The translations under genes and the position numbers were made by a program. A DNA stretch of 64,000 bases, taken from the NCBI RefSeq assembly GCF_008693385.1, contig NZ_CP044067.1, positions 682,001-746,000 on the forward strand, in the 5' to 3' direction. Origin of the DNA: Cupriavidus pauculus (GTDB taxonomy: Bacteria; Pseudomonadota; Gammaproteobacteria; Burkholderiales; Burkholderiaceae). Positions within the stretch are counted from its first letter, which is position 1. Every line of letters starts with the position of its first letter. The notes beneath the pieces were generated by a model. That model saw only the letters and a program-made list of their open reading frames with translations, ran no database searches and was not told the DNA's origin. Shown piece after piece: positions 36,658 to 45,462 of this stretch.

Positions 36658-39600
36658 TCAGACCGAGAGGTCCTTCGGCTCCGGCTTCTGGTCGTCGAAC
36701 CAGCGGTAGAGCACCGGCACCATCACCAGCGTGAGCAGCGTCGACGTGATGAGGCCGCCGATCACCACCACCGCGAGCGGGCGCTGCACCTCGGAACCCG
36801 GCCCCGTCGAGAACAGGAACGGCACGAGGCCCAGCAGCGCGATCGTCGCGGTCATCATCACCGGACGGAACCGCTGCGTTGCACCGCGCACCACGCTGTT
36901 GCGCAGCGACATGCCCGACTCGCGCAGCGTGCGGATATACGACACCAGCACCACGCCATTCAACACCGCGATCCCCCACAGCGCGATAAAGCCCACCGAT
37001 GCCGGCACCGACAGATACTCGCCCGTGACGAACAGCCCGATGATCCCGCCGATGGACGCGAACGGCAGCACAAGAATGATCAGCGTGGCATACCGCAGCG
37101 AGTTGAACAGCAGGAACAGCAGGAAGAAGATCGCGGCGATCGTCAACGGCACGATGATCTGGAGGTGGCCCATCGCGCGCTCCATGTTCTGGAACTGGCC
37201 GCCCCACTCGAAGTAATAGCCTTCGGGCAGCTTGACCTTGCTGGCCGTCGCGCCCTGCAGTTCGGCCACGAAGCCGCCCAGGTCGCGGTCCTTCACGTTG
37301 ATCATCACCACGACGCGGCGCTTGGCCATTTCGCGGCTGATCTGCGCCGGACCGTCGGTCACCTCGATCTTCGCCACACTCTGCAGCGGCACCTGCACGC
37401 CCGAAGGCGACGATACCAGCAGATTGCGAATCGCCTGCACGTTGTCGCGGAACTCCTCGGGCAGGCGCACGGCCGCCGCGAAGCGGCGTTCGCCTTCGAA
37501 GATGTCCGTGGCCCGCTTGCCGCCGATGGCGATCTCGATGATGTCCTGGATGTCCGAGACATTGAGCCCGTAGCGCGCAATCGCCTGACGATCGATCTCG
37601 ATCTGCAGGTACTGCTGGCCCGAGATCCGCTCGATACGCACGTCCTGCGAGCCCTTGATGCCGCCGGCCACGCGCGACACCTCGCCCGCGAGTTCGCGCA
37701 GCTTGTCGAGGTCGTCACCGAAGATCTTGACCGCCACGTCCGAACGCACCCCGCTGACCATTTCGTCCACGCGGTCCGAAATCGGCTGGGCCATCACGAT
37801 CTGCACGCCGGGAATCGCCTTGAGCTTTTCGCGGATGGCGTTCTGGATATCGTCCTGCGTCCAGCCGTCGGGCCACTCGTCGCGGTCCTTGAGGCTCGCG
37901 ATCGGCGTCGATTCGTTCTGGCCCTGCGGGTCGGCCGGGCTTTCGCCGCGGCCCACGCCGGAGACGATGCCCTTCACGCCCGGCACCGACAGCACGAGCT
38001 TGTTGGCTTCCTTCTCGAGCTTGATCGACTCTTCGAGCGAGATGTTCGGCACGCGGTCCAGCGCCGGCACGATGGAGCCTTCCTTCATCTCCGGAATGAA
38101 CGACGTACCGAGCATCGGCACGATCGCGACCGCGGCAAAGAAGCCCACCACGGCGCCGATCACCGTCTTCTTGCTGTTGGTCAGCGACCAGTGCAGCATG
38201 CGCAGGTAGCCGCGCTTCATCACCGCGATGAGCCTGGTCTCGTGGTCCACGCCGCCCTTGAGCAGGTACGAGGACAGCACCGGCGACAGCGTCAGCGACA
38301 GGAACAGCGAGATGGCCAGCGCAATGGAGATCGTGATCGCGAGTGGCGCGAACATCTTGCCTTCCATCCCGCTCAGCGTCATCAGCGGCAGGAACACCAG
38401 GATGATGATGCCCACGCCGACGATCACGGGCGTGGCCACTTCCTTGACCGCGCCGACGAGGATCTCCGTCTTGGTCAGGCCGCTATCCTTGGCGTGCCCC
38501 AATCGCTCGAACGAGTTCTCCACGACCACCACGGACCCGTCCACCATGAGGCCGATGGCGATCGCCAGCCCCCCTAATGACATCAGGTTCGCGGACAACC
38601 CCATCCGGTTCATCACCATGAAGGTCAGCAGCGGTGTCAGCACGAGTGTCGCCAGCACGATCAGCGACGAGCGCACGTCCCCGAGGAACAGGAACAGGAT
38701 GATCACCACGAGCACCACGCCTTCCATCAGCACCTTGGTCACGGTCCACAGCGCCGAGTCCACCAGCTCGCTTCGATCGTAGTACGGCACGATCTGCAGC
38801 TTGCCCGGCAGCATGCCGGTGCTGTTGATCTCCGCCACGCGTTTCTTCACGCGGCTGACCACTTCCTTGGCGTTGCCGCCGCGCATCATCATCACGATGC
38901 CGCCGACGGATTCCGTCTGGCCGTTCTTGATCAGCGCGCCCTGCCGGACCTCGTGCCCGATGGTGACCTCCGCCACATCGCGCAGGTACACCGGCGTGCC
39001 GTTGACCTCCTTCATCACGATGCTCTGGATGTCCTCCACCCCGCGCGCAAGGCCCACGCCGCGAATCAGGTACTGCTCGGCATAGTGCGGCAGCACGCCG
39101 CCGCCCGAGTTCGCGTTGTTGTTGGCCAGGGCCTGATACACCTGCTGCAGCGTGATCTGGTAATGGCGCATGCGGTCAGGATTGACCAGCGCCTGATACT
39201 GGCGCACATAGCCGCCCTGCGAGTTGATTTCCGCGATACCGGGGATCGAACGCAGCAGCGGGCGCACCACCCAGTCCTGCACGATCCGGCGCTCGGAGAG
39301 TTCTTCCTGCGACAGTTCCTTGTCGCCGTCGTCCGCGCGGTCCAGCGTGTACTGATACACCTCGCCAAGACCGGTCGAGACCGGGCCGAGCACCGGCGTC
39401 ACGCCCGACGGCATGCGCCCGCCCACTTCGATCAGCCGCTCCATGACGAGCTGCCGCGCAAAATAGACGTCGGTCTTCTCGGTGAACACGAGCGTGATCA
39501 GCGACAGGCCCGCCTTGTTCAGCGAACGCATCTCTTCCAGGCCGGGCAGGCCCGTCATCGCCATTTCGATCGGCACCGTGACAAAGCGCTCCACCTCTTC

Positions 39601-39774
39601 GGGCGAGCGCCCGGTGGCTTCGGTGGCGATCTGCACCTGCACGTTCGTCACGTCCGGGAACGCATCGACCGACAGCTTGCCGGCCGCGCGCAACCCGAAG
39701 AAGAACAGCACGATCGCGATCACGCACACCACCAGCCGCTGCTTGATAGCGGCTTCTACCAGGGATGTCATCAT
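36658..39774 (-). CDS. CzcA/CusA-type heavy-metal efflux RND transporter
   Basis: 1038 residues, inner membrane proton antiporter that drives a tripartite pump. N-terminal SLVEAAIKQRLVVCVIAIVLFFFGLRA, DAFPDVTNVQVQI, and the transmembrane signature AIGLMVDGSVVVVENSFERL with D412 and E419. In CzcA this signature is DFG..D.A...VEN; here the first Asp is Ala (A406), so proton relay and metal class may differ. Twelve membrane helices are evident in two blocks. It is last in an operon with the MFP and TolC genes. The metal or drug carried is not deducible. Confidence 0.93.
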   Translation of the reverse strand: MMTSLVEAAIKQRLVVCVIAIVLFFFGLRAAGKLSVDAFPDVTNVQVQIATEATGRSPEEVERFVTVPIEMAMTGLPGLEEMRSLNKAGLSLITLVFTEKTDVYFARQLVMERLIEVGGRMPSGVTPVLGPVSTGLGEVYQYTLDRADDGDKELSQEELSERRIVQDWVVRPLLRSIPGIAEINSQGGYVRQYQALVNPDRMRHYQITLQQVYQALANNNANSGGGVLPHYAEQYLIRGVGLARGVEDIQSIVMKEVNGTPVYLRDVAEVTIGHEVRQGALIKNGQTESVGGIVMMMRGGNAKEVVSRVKKRVAEINSTGMLPGKLQIVPYYDRSELVDSALWTVTKVLMEGVVLVVIILFLFLGDVRSSLIVLATLVLTPLLTFMVMNRMGLSANLMSLGGLAIAIGLMVDGSVVVVENSFERLGHAKDSGLTKTEILVGAVKEVATPVIVGVGIIILVFLPLMTLSGMEGKMFAPLAITISIALAISLFLSLTLSPVLSSYLLKGGVDHETRLIAVMKRGYLRMLHWSLTNSKKTVIGAVVGFFAAVAIVPMLGTSFIPEMKEGSIVPALDRVPNISLEESIKLEKEANKLVLSVPGVKGIVSGVGRGESPADPQGQNESTPIASLKDRDEWPDGWTQDDIQNAIREKLKAIPGVQIVMAQPISDRVDEMVSGVRSDVAVKIFGDDLDKLRELAGEVSRVAGGIKGSQDVRIERISGQQYLQIEIDRQAIARYGLNVSDIQDIIEIAIGGKRATDIFEGERRFAAAVRLPEEFRDNVQAIRNLLVSSPSGVQVPLQSVAKIEVTDGPAQISREMAKRRVVVMINVKDRDLGGFVAELQGATASKVKLPEGYYFEWGGQFQNMERAMGHLQIIVPLTIAAIFFLLFLLFNSLRYATLIILVLPFASIGGIIGLFVTGEYLSVPASVGFIALWGIAVLNGVVLVSYIRTLRESGMSLRNSVVRGATQRFRPVMMTATIALLGLVPFLFSTGPGSEVQRPLAVVVIGGLITSTLLTLVMVPVLYRWFDDQKPEPKDLSV

Positions 39775-39780
39775 GGCGGC

Positions 39781-40935
39781 TTATCCCTGTTCGAGGCGCT
39801 TGCGCTCGTTGTCCAGATGGAACGCGCCATCGACCACCACGCGGTCGCCCGGCTTCACGCCGCCGAGCACCACGCGCATGCCGTCGCTTTCCGCGCCGAG
39901 CTTGACCTTGGTCAGGCGGTACTGGTGGTTGGGCATCTCCACATAGACGGACTCGTCGTTACCGTCGCGCACCACGGCGGACTCCGGCACCACCAGCTGC
40001 TCCACGGCCTTGCTGGCGATGAGCATGCTCGCGAGCATCGCGGGCTTGAGGCGGCCGTCGCGGTTGTCGAGCTCGGTACGCACGAGCACCGTGCGCGTCT
40101 GCGGGTTCACGATGCGGCCGACGTAGATCAGCTTGCCCGTGATCGCACCGTTGCCGTTGCCCAGCGACGGGACTTCGATATCCACGCTCTGGCCTTCCGC
40201 GACCAGCGCGGCCTGCTGCTCGGGCACTTCGGCCACGACCCAGACGCGCGACAGGTCGGCCACGGTGTAGAGCGCGTCCGCCGGCTGCACGACCTGGCCC
40301 TGCGCGACATTGCGCTCGACCACGGTGCCGCTGATGCTCGAATACACGGGCGAGTACGAGTCGATGCTGCCGCTCTTGGCCAGCGTGGCGATGGCGGCCG
40401 GCGACATGCCCAGCACGCGCAGCTGGTCGCGATAGGCGCGCATTTCCGCGGACGCGATGGCGAATTCGCTTTCGCGGCGTTGCAGTTCGCCGCGGCCGAT
40501 CACGTCGGCCGCGAACAGCTGGCGGGCACGCTCGGCATTGCGGGACTGGAGGTCGCTCTGCGCCACGGCCTTCAGGAACGACATCTGGACGGCGCCGAGT
40601 TCGCTGCTATGGAGGCGCGCGAGCACCTGGCCGGCCTTCACTTCCTGGCCGAGGATAGCGTAGAGATCGGTGACGCGGCCGGTCACGCTCGCGCCGATGC
40701 GCGAGACGCGCTGCTCGTCGAAGTCGACGCGGCCGGCCACGCGCAGCATCTCCGCGAACGGGGACGTGGCGATGGGCGCGACCTTGAGCGTCGCCAGCAG
40801 GTTCTGCTCGGGCTGGACCAGACCCGGCGGCAGCTTGGCCGGGGCCGGTTCGGTCTCCGCCTCCTTGGAGCAGCCGGTCAGCGCAAGCACCATGACGGCG
40901 GCGGCCGTGAACGAATAAAGGAAATTGGGGCGCAT
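39781..40935 (-). CDS. RND periplasmic membrane-fusion lipoprotein (CzcB/CusB type)
   Basis: 384 residues. Signal peptide with lipobox LTGC. The barrel-sandwich half-motifs (VTGRVTDLYAILGQEVKAGQVLARL and SISGTVVERNVAQGQVVQPADALYTVAD) flank a helical hairpin. It lacks the His-rich metal-binding N-terminus of CzcB. The ATG at 40935 lies just after the TolC stop; it is followed by the RND pump with 6 bp between. Confidence 0.92.
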   Translation of the reverse strand: MRPNFLYSFTAAAVMVLALTGCSKEAETEPAPAKLPPGLVQPEQNLLATLKVAPIATSPFAEMLRVAGRVDFDEQRVSRIGASVTGRVTDLYAILGQEVKAGQVLARLHSSELGAVQMSFLKAVAQSDLQSRNAERARQLFAADVIGRGELQRRESEFAIASAEMRAYRDQLRVLGMSPAAIATLAKSGSIDSYSPVYSSISGTVVERNVAQGQVVQPADALYTVADLSRVWVVAEVPEQQAALVAEGQSVDIEVPSLGNGNGAITGKLIYVGRIVNPQTRTVLVRTELDNRDGRLKPAMLASMLIASKAVEQLVVPESAVVRDGNDESVYVEMPNHQYRLTKVKLGAESDGMRVVLGGVKPGDRVVVDGAFHLDNERKRLEQG

Positions 40936-40937
40936 GA

Positions 40938-42287
40938 TCAATTCGGAATCTGGGACGTGGGCATCGCGGACGGCATCGGACCGGTAACGCTACCGGGCGC
41001 CGCGGACATGAGCTTTTCGATCTGGATGGCGGCAACCTGCATCTCGTACTGCGCGGCGATAAGCTCGTTCCGCGCATTGCGCAGCACACGCTGCGCATCG
41101 ATGAAGTCGAGAATGCCGCGCTCGCCGAAGCGGTACGCGGCTTCCGCCACGCCCAGCGCGGATTCGGCTTCGCGCACGATGCCGGACTCCAGCGCCGTGA
41201 CCTGCGCCTGCGTGATCTCGTATTGCCGGTATGCGGTGTCCAGTTCCTGCATGAGCTCGAACTGGCGCGCTTCCAGCGCGGTCTGCGCCTGCGTGGCCTG
41301 CGCGGTGGCCTCGCCCACGGGGCCGCTGCGGCGGTCCCACAGCGGAATGGTCATGACCAGGCCGACCTGCGTCACCTTGTTGTCGGGCTGGCGATCGGTC
41401 TGCGCGCGCACCGAGACCTCGGGCCAGCGCAGCGAACGCTGGTAGTCCACGCCGAGACGCGCTTTCTCCAGTTCCATGCGGCGCTGCGTCAGTTCCGCGT
41501 TGTTGCTGAGCATCGTCTCGTGGAGGATGCCGAGCGCCGGCACGGTGGGCGAGGTGCCGAGCGTACCCTGCACGTCGAACAGCGACGGCATGCCGCCGCC
41601 CACCTGCTGGCGCAGCCCGGCCTTGGCCTGATCCACGCGCAGCTCGGCCGTCTGCATGTTCTTCTGCGCGGTGAGCAGTTCGGTTTCCGCCTTGATCAGC
41701 TCGTAGCGCGGAGCCTCGCCGACTTCCACGCGCAGCCGGGCGCGCGAATGGATCTGCCGCATCATCTCGAGGTCCTGGCGCGCGGAGTTGAGCTCCGATT
41801 CGCGGCGCAGCACCTGATAGAACGATGTCTTGACGCGGGCCGCGAGGTCCGACCGGAACCCCTGCCGCTGCGCCTGCGATGCCTCGAGCCCGCGGCCCGC
41901 CATTTCCTGGCGCAGGCTGCGCTGCTGCGGATAGTCGAACTTCTGCACCACGGCGTAGGTCGGCGCGGCGCCGCTCGGCACGTCGGACTGGCGGCCCTGC
42001 AGGCGGCCGTACATCAGTTCGACCTGCGGGTTCGGATACGCGCCGGCGGACGTGATGGCCGCGGACGCGGCATCCACGCCGGCCTGTGCGGCGTCCACGC
42101 CCTTGTTGGTGGACTGCGCCAGCGCGAGCACTTGCTGCAGATCGAAAATCGTGACCGATTGGGTCGTATATGCGGGTGGTGTCCGGACCGCGGCCGGCGC
42201 GGTCGTCGTGGCCGGCTGCTGTGCCCATGCGGACACGGCTACCAGCGACAACGACGCTGCCCAGGTCAGCGTTATCTTGTTCTTCAT
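40938..42287 (-). CDS. TolC-family outer membrane efflux protein (CzcC/CusC type)
   Basis: 449 residues. Signal peptide ending SAWAQ. Two TolC repeats of long helices are visible (LQQVLALAQSTNKGVDAAQAGVDAASAAI; LTQRRMELEKARLGVDYQRSLRWPEVSV). Chosen start MKNKITLTW. It is first of the three pump genes. Confidence 0.92.
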   Translation of the reverse strand: MKNKITLTWAASLSLVAVSAWAQQPATTTAPAAVRTPPAYTTQSVTIFDLQQVLALAQSTNKGVDAAQAGVDAASAAITSAGAYPNPQVELMYGRLQGRQSDVPSGAAPTYAVVQKFDYPQQRSLRQEMAGRGLEASQAQRQGFRSDLAARVKTSFYQVLRRESELNSARQDLEMMRQIHSRARLRVEVGEAPRYELIKAETELLTAQKNMQTAELRVDQAKAGLRQQVGGGMPSLFDVQGTLGTSPTVPALGILHETMLSNNAELTQRRMELEKARLGVDYQRSLRWPEVSVRAQTDRQPDNKVTQVGLVMTIPLWDRRSGPVGEATAQATQAQTALEARQFELMQELDTAYRQYEITQAQVTALESGIVREAESALGVAEAAYRFGERGILDFIDAQRVLRNARNELIAAQYEMQVAAIQIEKLMSAAPGSVTGPMPSAMPTSQIPN

Positions 42288-42456
42288 GTCGAAAGCAATC
42301 GAGCGAAACGGTTGCCCCACGCCCGCCAAAGGCGGATGACGTCCCTGGATGCCATGGCATCAGGACGAGAGCATGGCGCCATACAGGCGCTAAGGGCAAG
42401 GATGCGACCCGCCGTGTCCGGTCGTTACCGGACAGACGGCGGATGCCGTGAAGACG

Positions 42457-42894
42457 TCAGACGAGGGCGTCAGGCGGCCTGAGCAGGCTCGCCGGCCGGC
42501 TGGGAGCCCGGCCACCGGAAGGTGCCACGTAGGTGGCTACGGAGAATTGAACGGGAGGAACGGGCGGCAGCACGAACAGCGCGCTGGACTCCTCGATCTC
42601 GTCGAGCATGTCCAGCGGGTCGAGCAGGTCCGCGGACCAGATATTGCAGTAACCGGGCGGCGGACCGTTATCGACGAAGATTTCCTCGACCTCGAGCGGG
42701 TCGTCGCCGGGCAGGACGATCTGCTCGGCGGCATCGCCGTCATCGAAAAACCCGGTGGCCACGACCGCATCGGACTGCGCCACCGCCTCCATGACGGCGT
42801 CCGCCGCAGGTGCATCCGCGCGCACGTTCGCCGCTGCCGAGAACGACAGCGCGGACAGGCACAGGGCAGTCAGCAGGTAGACGACGAAACGCAT
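42457..42894 (-). CDS. Acidic exported protein heading the efflux operon
   Basis: 145 residues with a signal peptide (MRFVVYLLTALCLSALSFSAAANVRA). The mature N-terminal half is very acidic (DDGDAAEQIVLPGDDPLEVEEIFVDNGPPPGYC, then DLLDPLDMLDEIEES), with one Cys, and a Pro-rich C-terminal part. It starts the operon whose next genes are TolC, MFP and RND, a place where metal-efflux loci in Cupriavidus often carry small periplasmic accessory proteins. I do not recognise the family; a cation-binding role is inferred from composition and place. Confidence 0.65.
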   Translation of the reverse strand: MRFVVYLLTALCLSALSFSAAANVRADAPAADAVMEAVAQSDAVVATGFFDDGDAAEQIVLPGDDPLEVEEIFVDNGPPPGYCNIWSADLLDPLDMLDEIEESSALFVLPPVPPVQFSVATYVAPSGGRAPSRPASLLRPPDALV

Positions 42895-43014
42895 GAATGG
42901 GGGCGCGCGTTGGAGGGGTTACGACGGGAGAACCACGTGGCAGGCGAATTGCTGCGACACAGCATTGTAACCGAACGAAACATTGACCCCGCAGATTCAT
43001 AGGAGTTCCGCGAC

Positions 43015-43896
43015 TTATGCTGCGAACGCCTCCCGATTCGACTGCACGAAGTCCGCCACGGTTTGCGGGGACTGGCCGGTCACCTGGGCGATCACGCCGT
43101 CCACGCCCGAGAAGATGCCGTTCTGATAGTCCACCGCCGTGGCCAGAAAATGCTGGATCAGGAATTCCGGCAGGTTGTACGACTCCAGATGCGCGCGGTA
43201 CTGCTCGAGCGTGGACGGTGCGTACGTGATGGTCCGGCCGAGGACCTTGCCGATTTCGGCGGCGATTTCCTGCTGGCTCATTTCCACCGGCCCGAACAGC
43301 GAGTAGATGCGGCCGATATGGCCTTCCGGCTGCGTCAGCACGCTCGCGATAAAGCGGGCCTGGTCTTCCGCCGCGATCGGGGCGTGGCGGCCGTCCCCAT
43401 AGGGCAGCGTGATCTTGCCTTCGTTCACGAGCGGGTCGCGCACCCACGGGAATGTCAGCCACTCCGAGAAATACGTCGGACGGATATGCACGGTGGGCAC
43501 GCCCGACCAGTCGAGCACGCGCTCGGCAATCCAGTGGTCGCGCGCCGCATGGCTCTTCGAGTCCTCGCGCGCCGAGATCTGCGACATCTCCACCACGACC
43601 TCCACGCCCGCGCGCTTGGCCGCATCCGCGAAGTAGGACGTCGCCTGGATATAGCCGGGCCGCACGGGATAGCACAGATATGCCCCGGACACGCCCTCCA
43701 TCGCGTGGATCACGTCGTCGTGCTCGAGCAGGTCGCCCACGAAGATTTCCGCGCCCTGCGCGCGCAGCGCTTCACTGCGCTCGTCCTCCTGATGCACGAA
43801 CGCGCGCACCGCGTGACCCTGCTCCAGCAGTTGACGAATGGTATGGACACCGGTCTTGCCCGTTGCGCCCGTGATCAGATATTTGCGTTGTGCCAT
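43015..43896 (-). CDS. NmrA-family NAD(P)-binding oxidoreductase
   Basis: 293 residues from MAQRKYLITGATGKTGVHTIRQLLEQGH, the Rossmann GxTGxxG motif of atypical short-chain dehydrogenases. It resembles quinone/azo reductases (QorB/NmrA group): AEDQARFIASVL and PRTYFSEWL-type segments. The upstream in-frame start would overlap the TetR stop. It follows the TetR gene by 37 bp on the same strand, so both are likely co-transcribed and stress-responsive. Confidence 0.85.
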   Translation of the reverse strand: MAQRKYLITGATGKTGVHTIRQLLEQGHAVRAFVHQEDERSEALRAQGAEIFVGDLLEHDDVIHAMEGVSGAYLCYPVRPGYIQATSYFADAAKRAGVEVVVEMSQISAREDSKSHAARDHWIAERVLDWSGVPTVHIRPTYFSEWLTFPWVRDPLVNEGKITLPYGDGRHAPIAAEDQARFIASVLTQPEGHIGRIYSLFGPVEMSQQEIAAEIGKVLGRTITYAPSTLEQYRAHLESYNLPEFLIQHFLATAVDYQNGIFSGVDGVIAQVTGQSPQTVADFVQSNREAFAA

Positions 43897-43933
43897 GAGT
43901 TGCTCCTGTCGAGGTAATGGGTGTCCGACAGCG

Positions 43934-44506
43934 TCAAATCGCATCGAGATGCCGTTTGACATCGTTCAAAAGCGCCACTGAAGCGTCGGAATCTTCAATG
44001 ACGCGTGACATCGTGATCGCGCCGATCATTGCCGCCAGCGCGAACGCGGCGGCGGATTTCGCCTCGTTCGGGGACTTGTCCGCGAAGCGTCTGGCAAGGG
44101 TGTCGCGCAGGTCGTCGAACCCCTGCGTGGCGGCCCGCCGTGTCTGCGTGTCCGCGTGGGCCAGTTCGCTGCCCATGGCGGCCAGCGGGCAGCCGCCGGT
44201 CGGCGTGTCGCGGTGCGCCGTGGACACGTAGGCATCGACCAGCGGCGCGATGCCGGGCTTCGCGCCCTGCTTTCCCGCCGCGGCTTCCAGTCCGGCAATG
44301 ACTTCGGCCATGGCCTGCGTACAGGCCTCCGCCACCAGCTGGTCCTTGGACGCGAAGTGCCGGTAGAAGCCGCCCTGCGTCAGGCCTAGCGGTGTCATGA
44401 CGTCGTTGAGCCCCGTCGCCTGAATGCCCTTGAGCCGAAACTCGCGTGCGGCCATCTCGACGATGCGCCGGCGTGTTTCCGCGGTTTCCGCTTTCGACTT
44501 TCTCAT
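43934..44506 (-). CDS. TetR-family regulator of the NmrA operon
   Basis: 190 residues. HTH: RRRIVEMAAREFRLKGIQATGLNDVMTPLGLTQGGFYRHFASKDQL (about 11-56), the subtype often regulating oxidoreductases (YxaF/LmrA/NemR-like). Two pairs of half-sites ACCATCT/AGATGG lie upstream, so autorepression is likely. Confidence 0.9.
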   Translation of the reverse strand: MRKSKAETAETRRRIVEMAAREFRLKGIQATGLNDVMTPLGLTQGGFYRHFASKDQLVAEACTQAMAEVIAGLEAAAGKQGAKPGIAPLVDAYVSTAHRDTPTGGCPLAAMGSELAHADTQTRRAATQGFDDLRDTLARRFADKSPNEAKSAAAFALAAMIGAITMSRVIEDSDASVALLNDVKRHLDAI

Positions 44507-44542
44507 GTTCGCCCCTGTGCCTTCGATTGTTTGTGGTCGCTA

Positions 44543-44601
44543 ACCATCTTATTTAGATGGTAGTCACCATCTATTTGGAAGTCAAGGAAGTTTTAGATGG
44601 G
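44543..44601. promoter_or_regulatory. Two inverted-repeat sites upstream of the TetR gene
   Basis: ACCATCT (44543-44549) with AGATGGT (44555-44561), and ACCATCT (44566-44572) with AGATGGG (44595-44601). Repetition of the same half-site four times within 60 bp and 37 bp upstream of the ATG marks a probable operator array. Confidence 0.6.
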
Positions 44602-44702
44602 GATTGGCACATTCGACGTCCGCTTCCGCTCCACCGATCTGTGGCCGGAAGGCGGTAGACTCTCGCCTTCCGCCCATCTTTGGCGCCTCTGCCGATATCC
44701 GC

Positions 44703-45041
44703 GTGACACGCTGCTTCGCGATTTTCTCGTTTTTCTCCGTCCTCGCCCTTCCCTCCCTTGCCCTCGCGCAATCCCAAGGCATCGATATCACGTGCGATCC
44801 CGCCACGCGCGGCAGTGCGACGGCCGCCGAGCGGCTGATCTGCGATCACGCGCTGCTGTCGATGGGCTATCGCCGGATCTTTGCCGATCAGCAGCGCATG
44901 CTGCGCGAGCAGAAGATCACCGACGATGACGTGGCAGCGTTCCGCAAACAGCGCGACGCCTGCACCACGCTGGACTGCCTCGATGGCGTGTTCTCCGCAT
45001 GGAAGCAGAACACGGCGAATCTGAAATCGGGCCGCAGATAA
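44703..45041 (+). CDS. LprI-like exported protein (DUF1311 family)
   Basis: 112 residues from a GTG start that yields a clean signal peptide (VTRCFAIFSFFSVLALPSLALAQ). The mature part CDPATRGSATAAERLICDHALLSMGYRRIF...FRKQRDACTTLDCLDGVFSAWKQ matches the four-Cys, helical LprI pattern (C...C...C...CL). LprI-type proteins inhibit lysozyme in some bacteria; not proven here. An upstream in-frame ATG would hide the signal peptide. Confidence 0.75.
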   Translation: MTRCFAIFSFFSVLALPSLALAQSQGIDITCDPATRGSATAAERLICDHALLSMGYRRIFADQQRMLREQKITDDDVAAFRKQRDACTTLDCLDGVFSAWKQNTANLKSGRR

Positions 45042-45043
45042 AC

Positions 45044-45061
45044 CGCCGCATCCGGCGTTTT
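45044..45061 (+). terminator. Short hairpin with T-run after the LprI-like gene
   Basis: CGCCG-CATC-CGGCG followed by TTTT directly after the stop codon; only 5 bp of stem, so weak. Confidence 0.4.
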
Positions 45062-45164
45062 GAACACTTCTGAAACGACACGGAAACCTTCGCCGATGGG
45101 TCGGGTATCGTCGCGACCGGTACGCTCGACAGCTATTGGTTCAACCTATGACGGACATTGGAAA

Positions 45165-45179
45165 TGGGTCTTTGACCCA
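45165..45179. promoter_or_regulatory. Inverted repeat upstream of the 64-residue exported protein
   Basis: TGGGTC-TTT-GACCCA, perfect 6-bp arms, 88 bp upstream of the ATG at 45268. Candidate operator; no known match. Confidence 0.4.
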
Positions 45180-45267
45180 ATAGCAAGTAGCGACCATTCT
45201 TAAGCCATCGCTTAACGCATTGCATCGCTCGATGCAGAGCACTTGTCCCACCCATCTGGAGTTGAAA

Positions 45268-45462
45268 ATGAAGCGCGTTCTTCTTGCCATCGCCGGCGCC
45301 ACCGCCCTTGTCTCTTCCGTTTCCGCCTTTGCCGGTCCCGACTGGACCGTCATCGATCGCGCCCGTACCTATGCACACCAGCAGCAAGTGCAACAGGCCC
45401 AGCTGCAGCATCAGCTGCAGGAAGCCCGCAGGGCATCGGGCAGCAACGCCAAGGCTGGCTGA
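45268..45462 (+). CDS. Small Gln-rich exported protein, 64 residues
   Basis: Start MKRVLLAIAGATALVSSVSAFA is a signal peptide, preceded by GGAG. The mature ~42 residues are Gln/His-rich (YAHQQQVQQAQLQHQLQEARR), probably helical. Its last 52 bases overlap the 3' end of the convergent histidine kinase gene. Function unknown. Confidence 0.65.
   Translation: MKRVLLAIAGATALVSSVSAFAGPDWTVIDRARTYAHQQQVQQAQLQHQLQEARRASGSNAKAG

Noticed and set aside
36580..38577. 665-codon open frame on the plus strand over the RND pump
   Set aside because: Antisense shadow; low-complexity His/Arg/Asp composition.
38953..41445. 830-codon open frame opposite the efflux operon
   Set aside because: Antisense to well-supported RND, MFP and TolC genes with no recognisable protein features.
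44604..44702. N-terminal extension of the LprI-like protein from an upstream ATG
   Set aside because: It would bury the signal peptide; the GTG at 44703 gives a normal exported protein.
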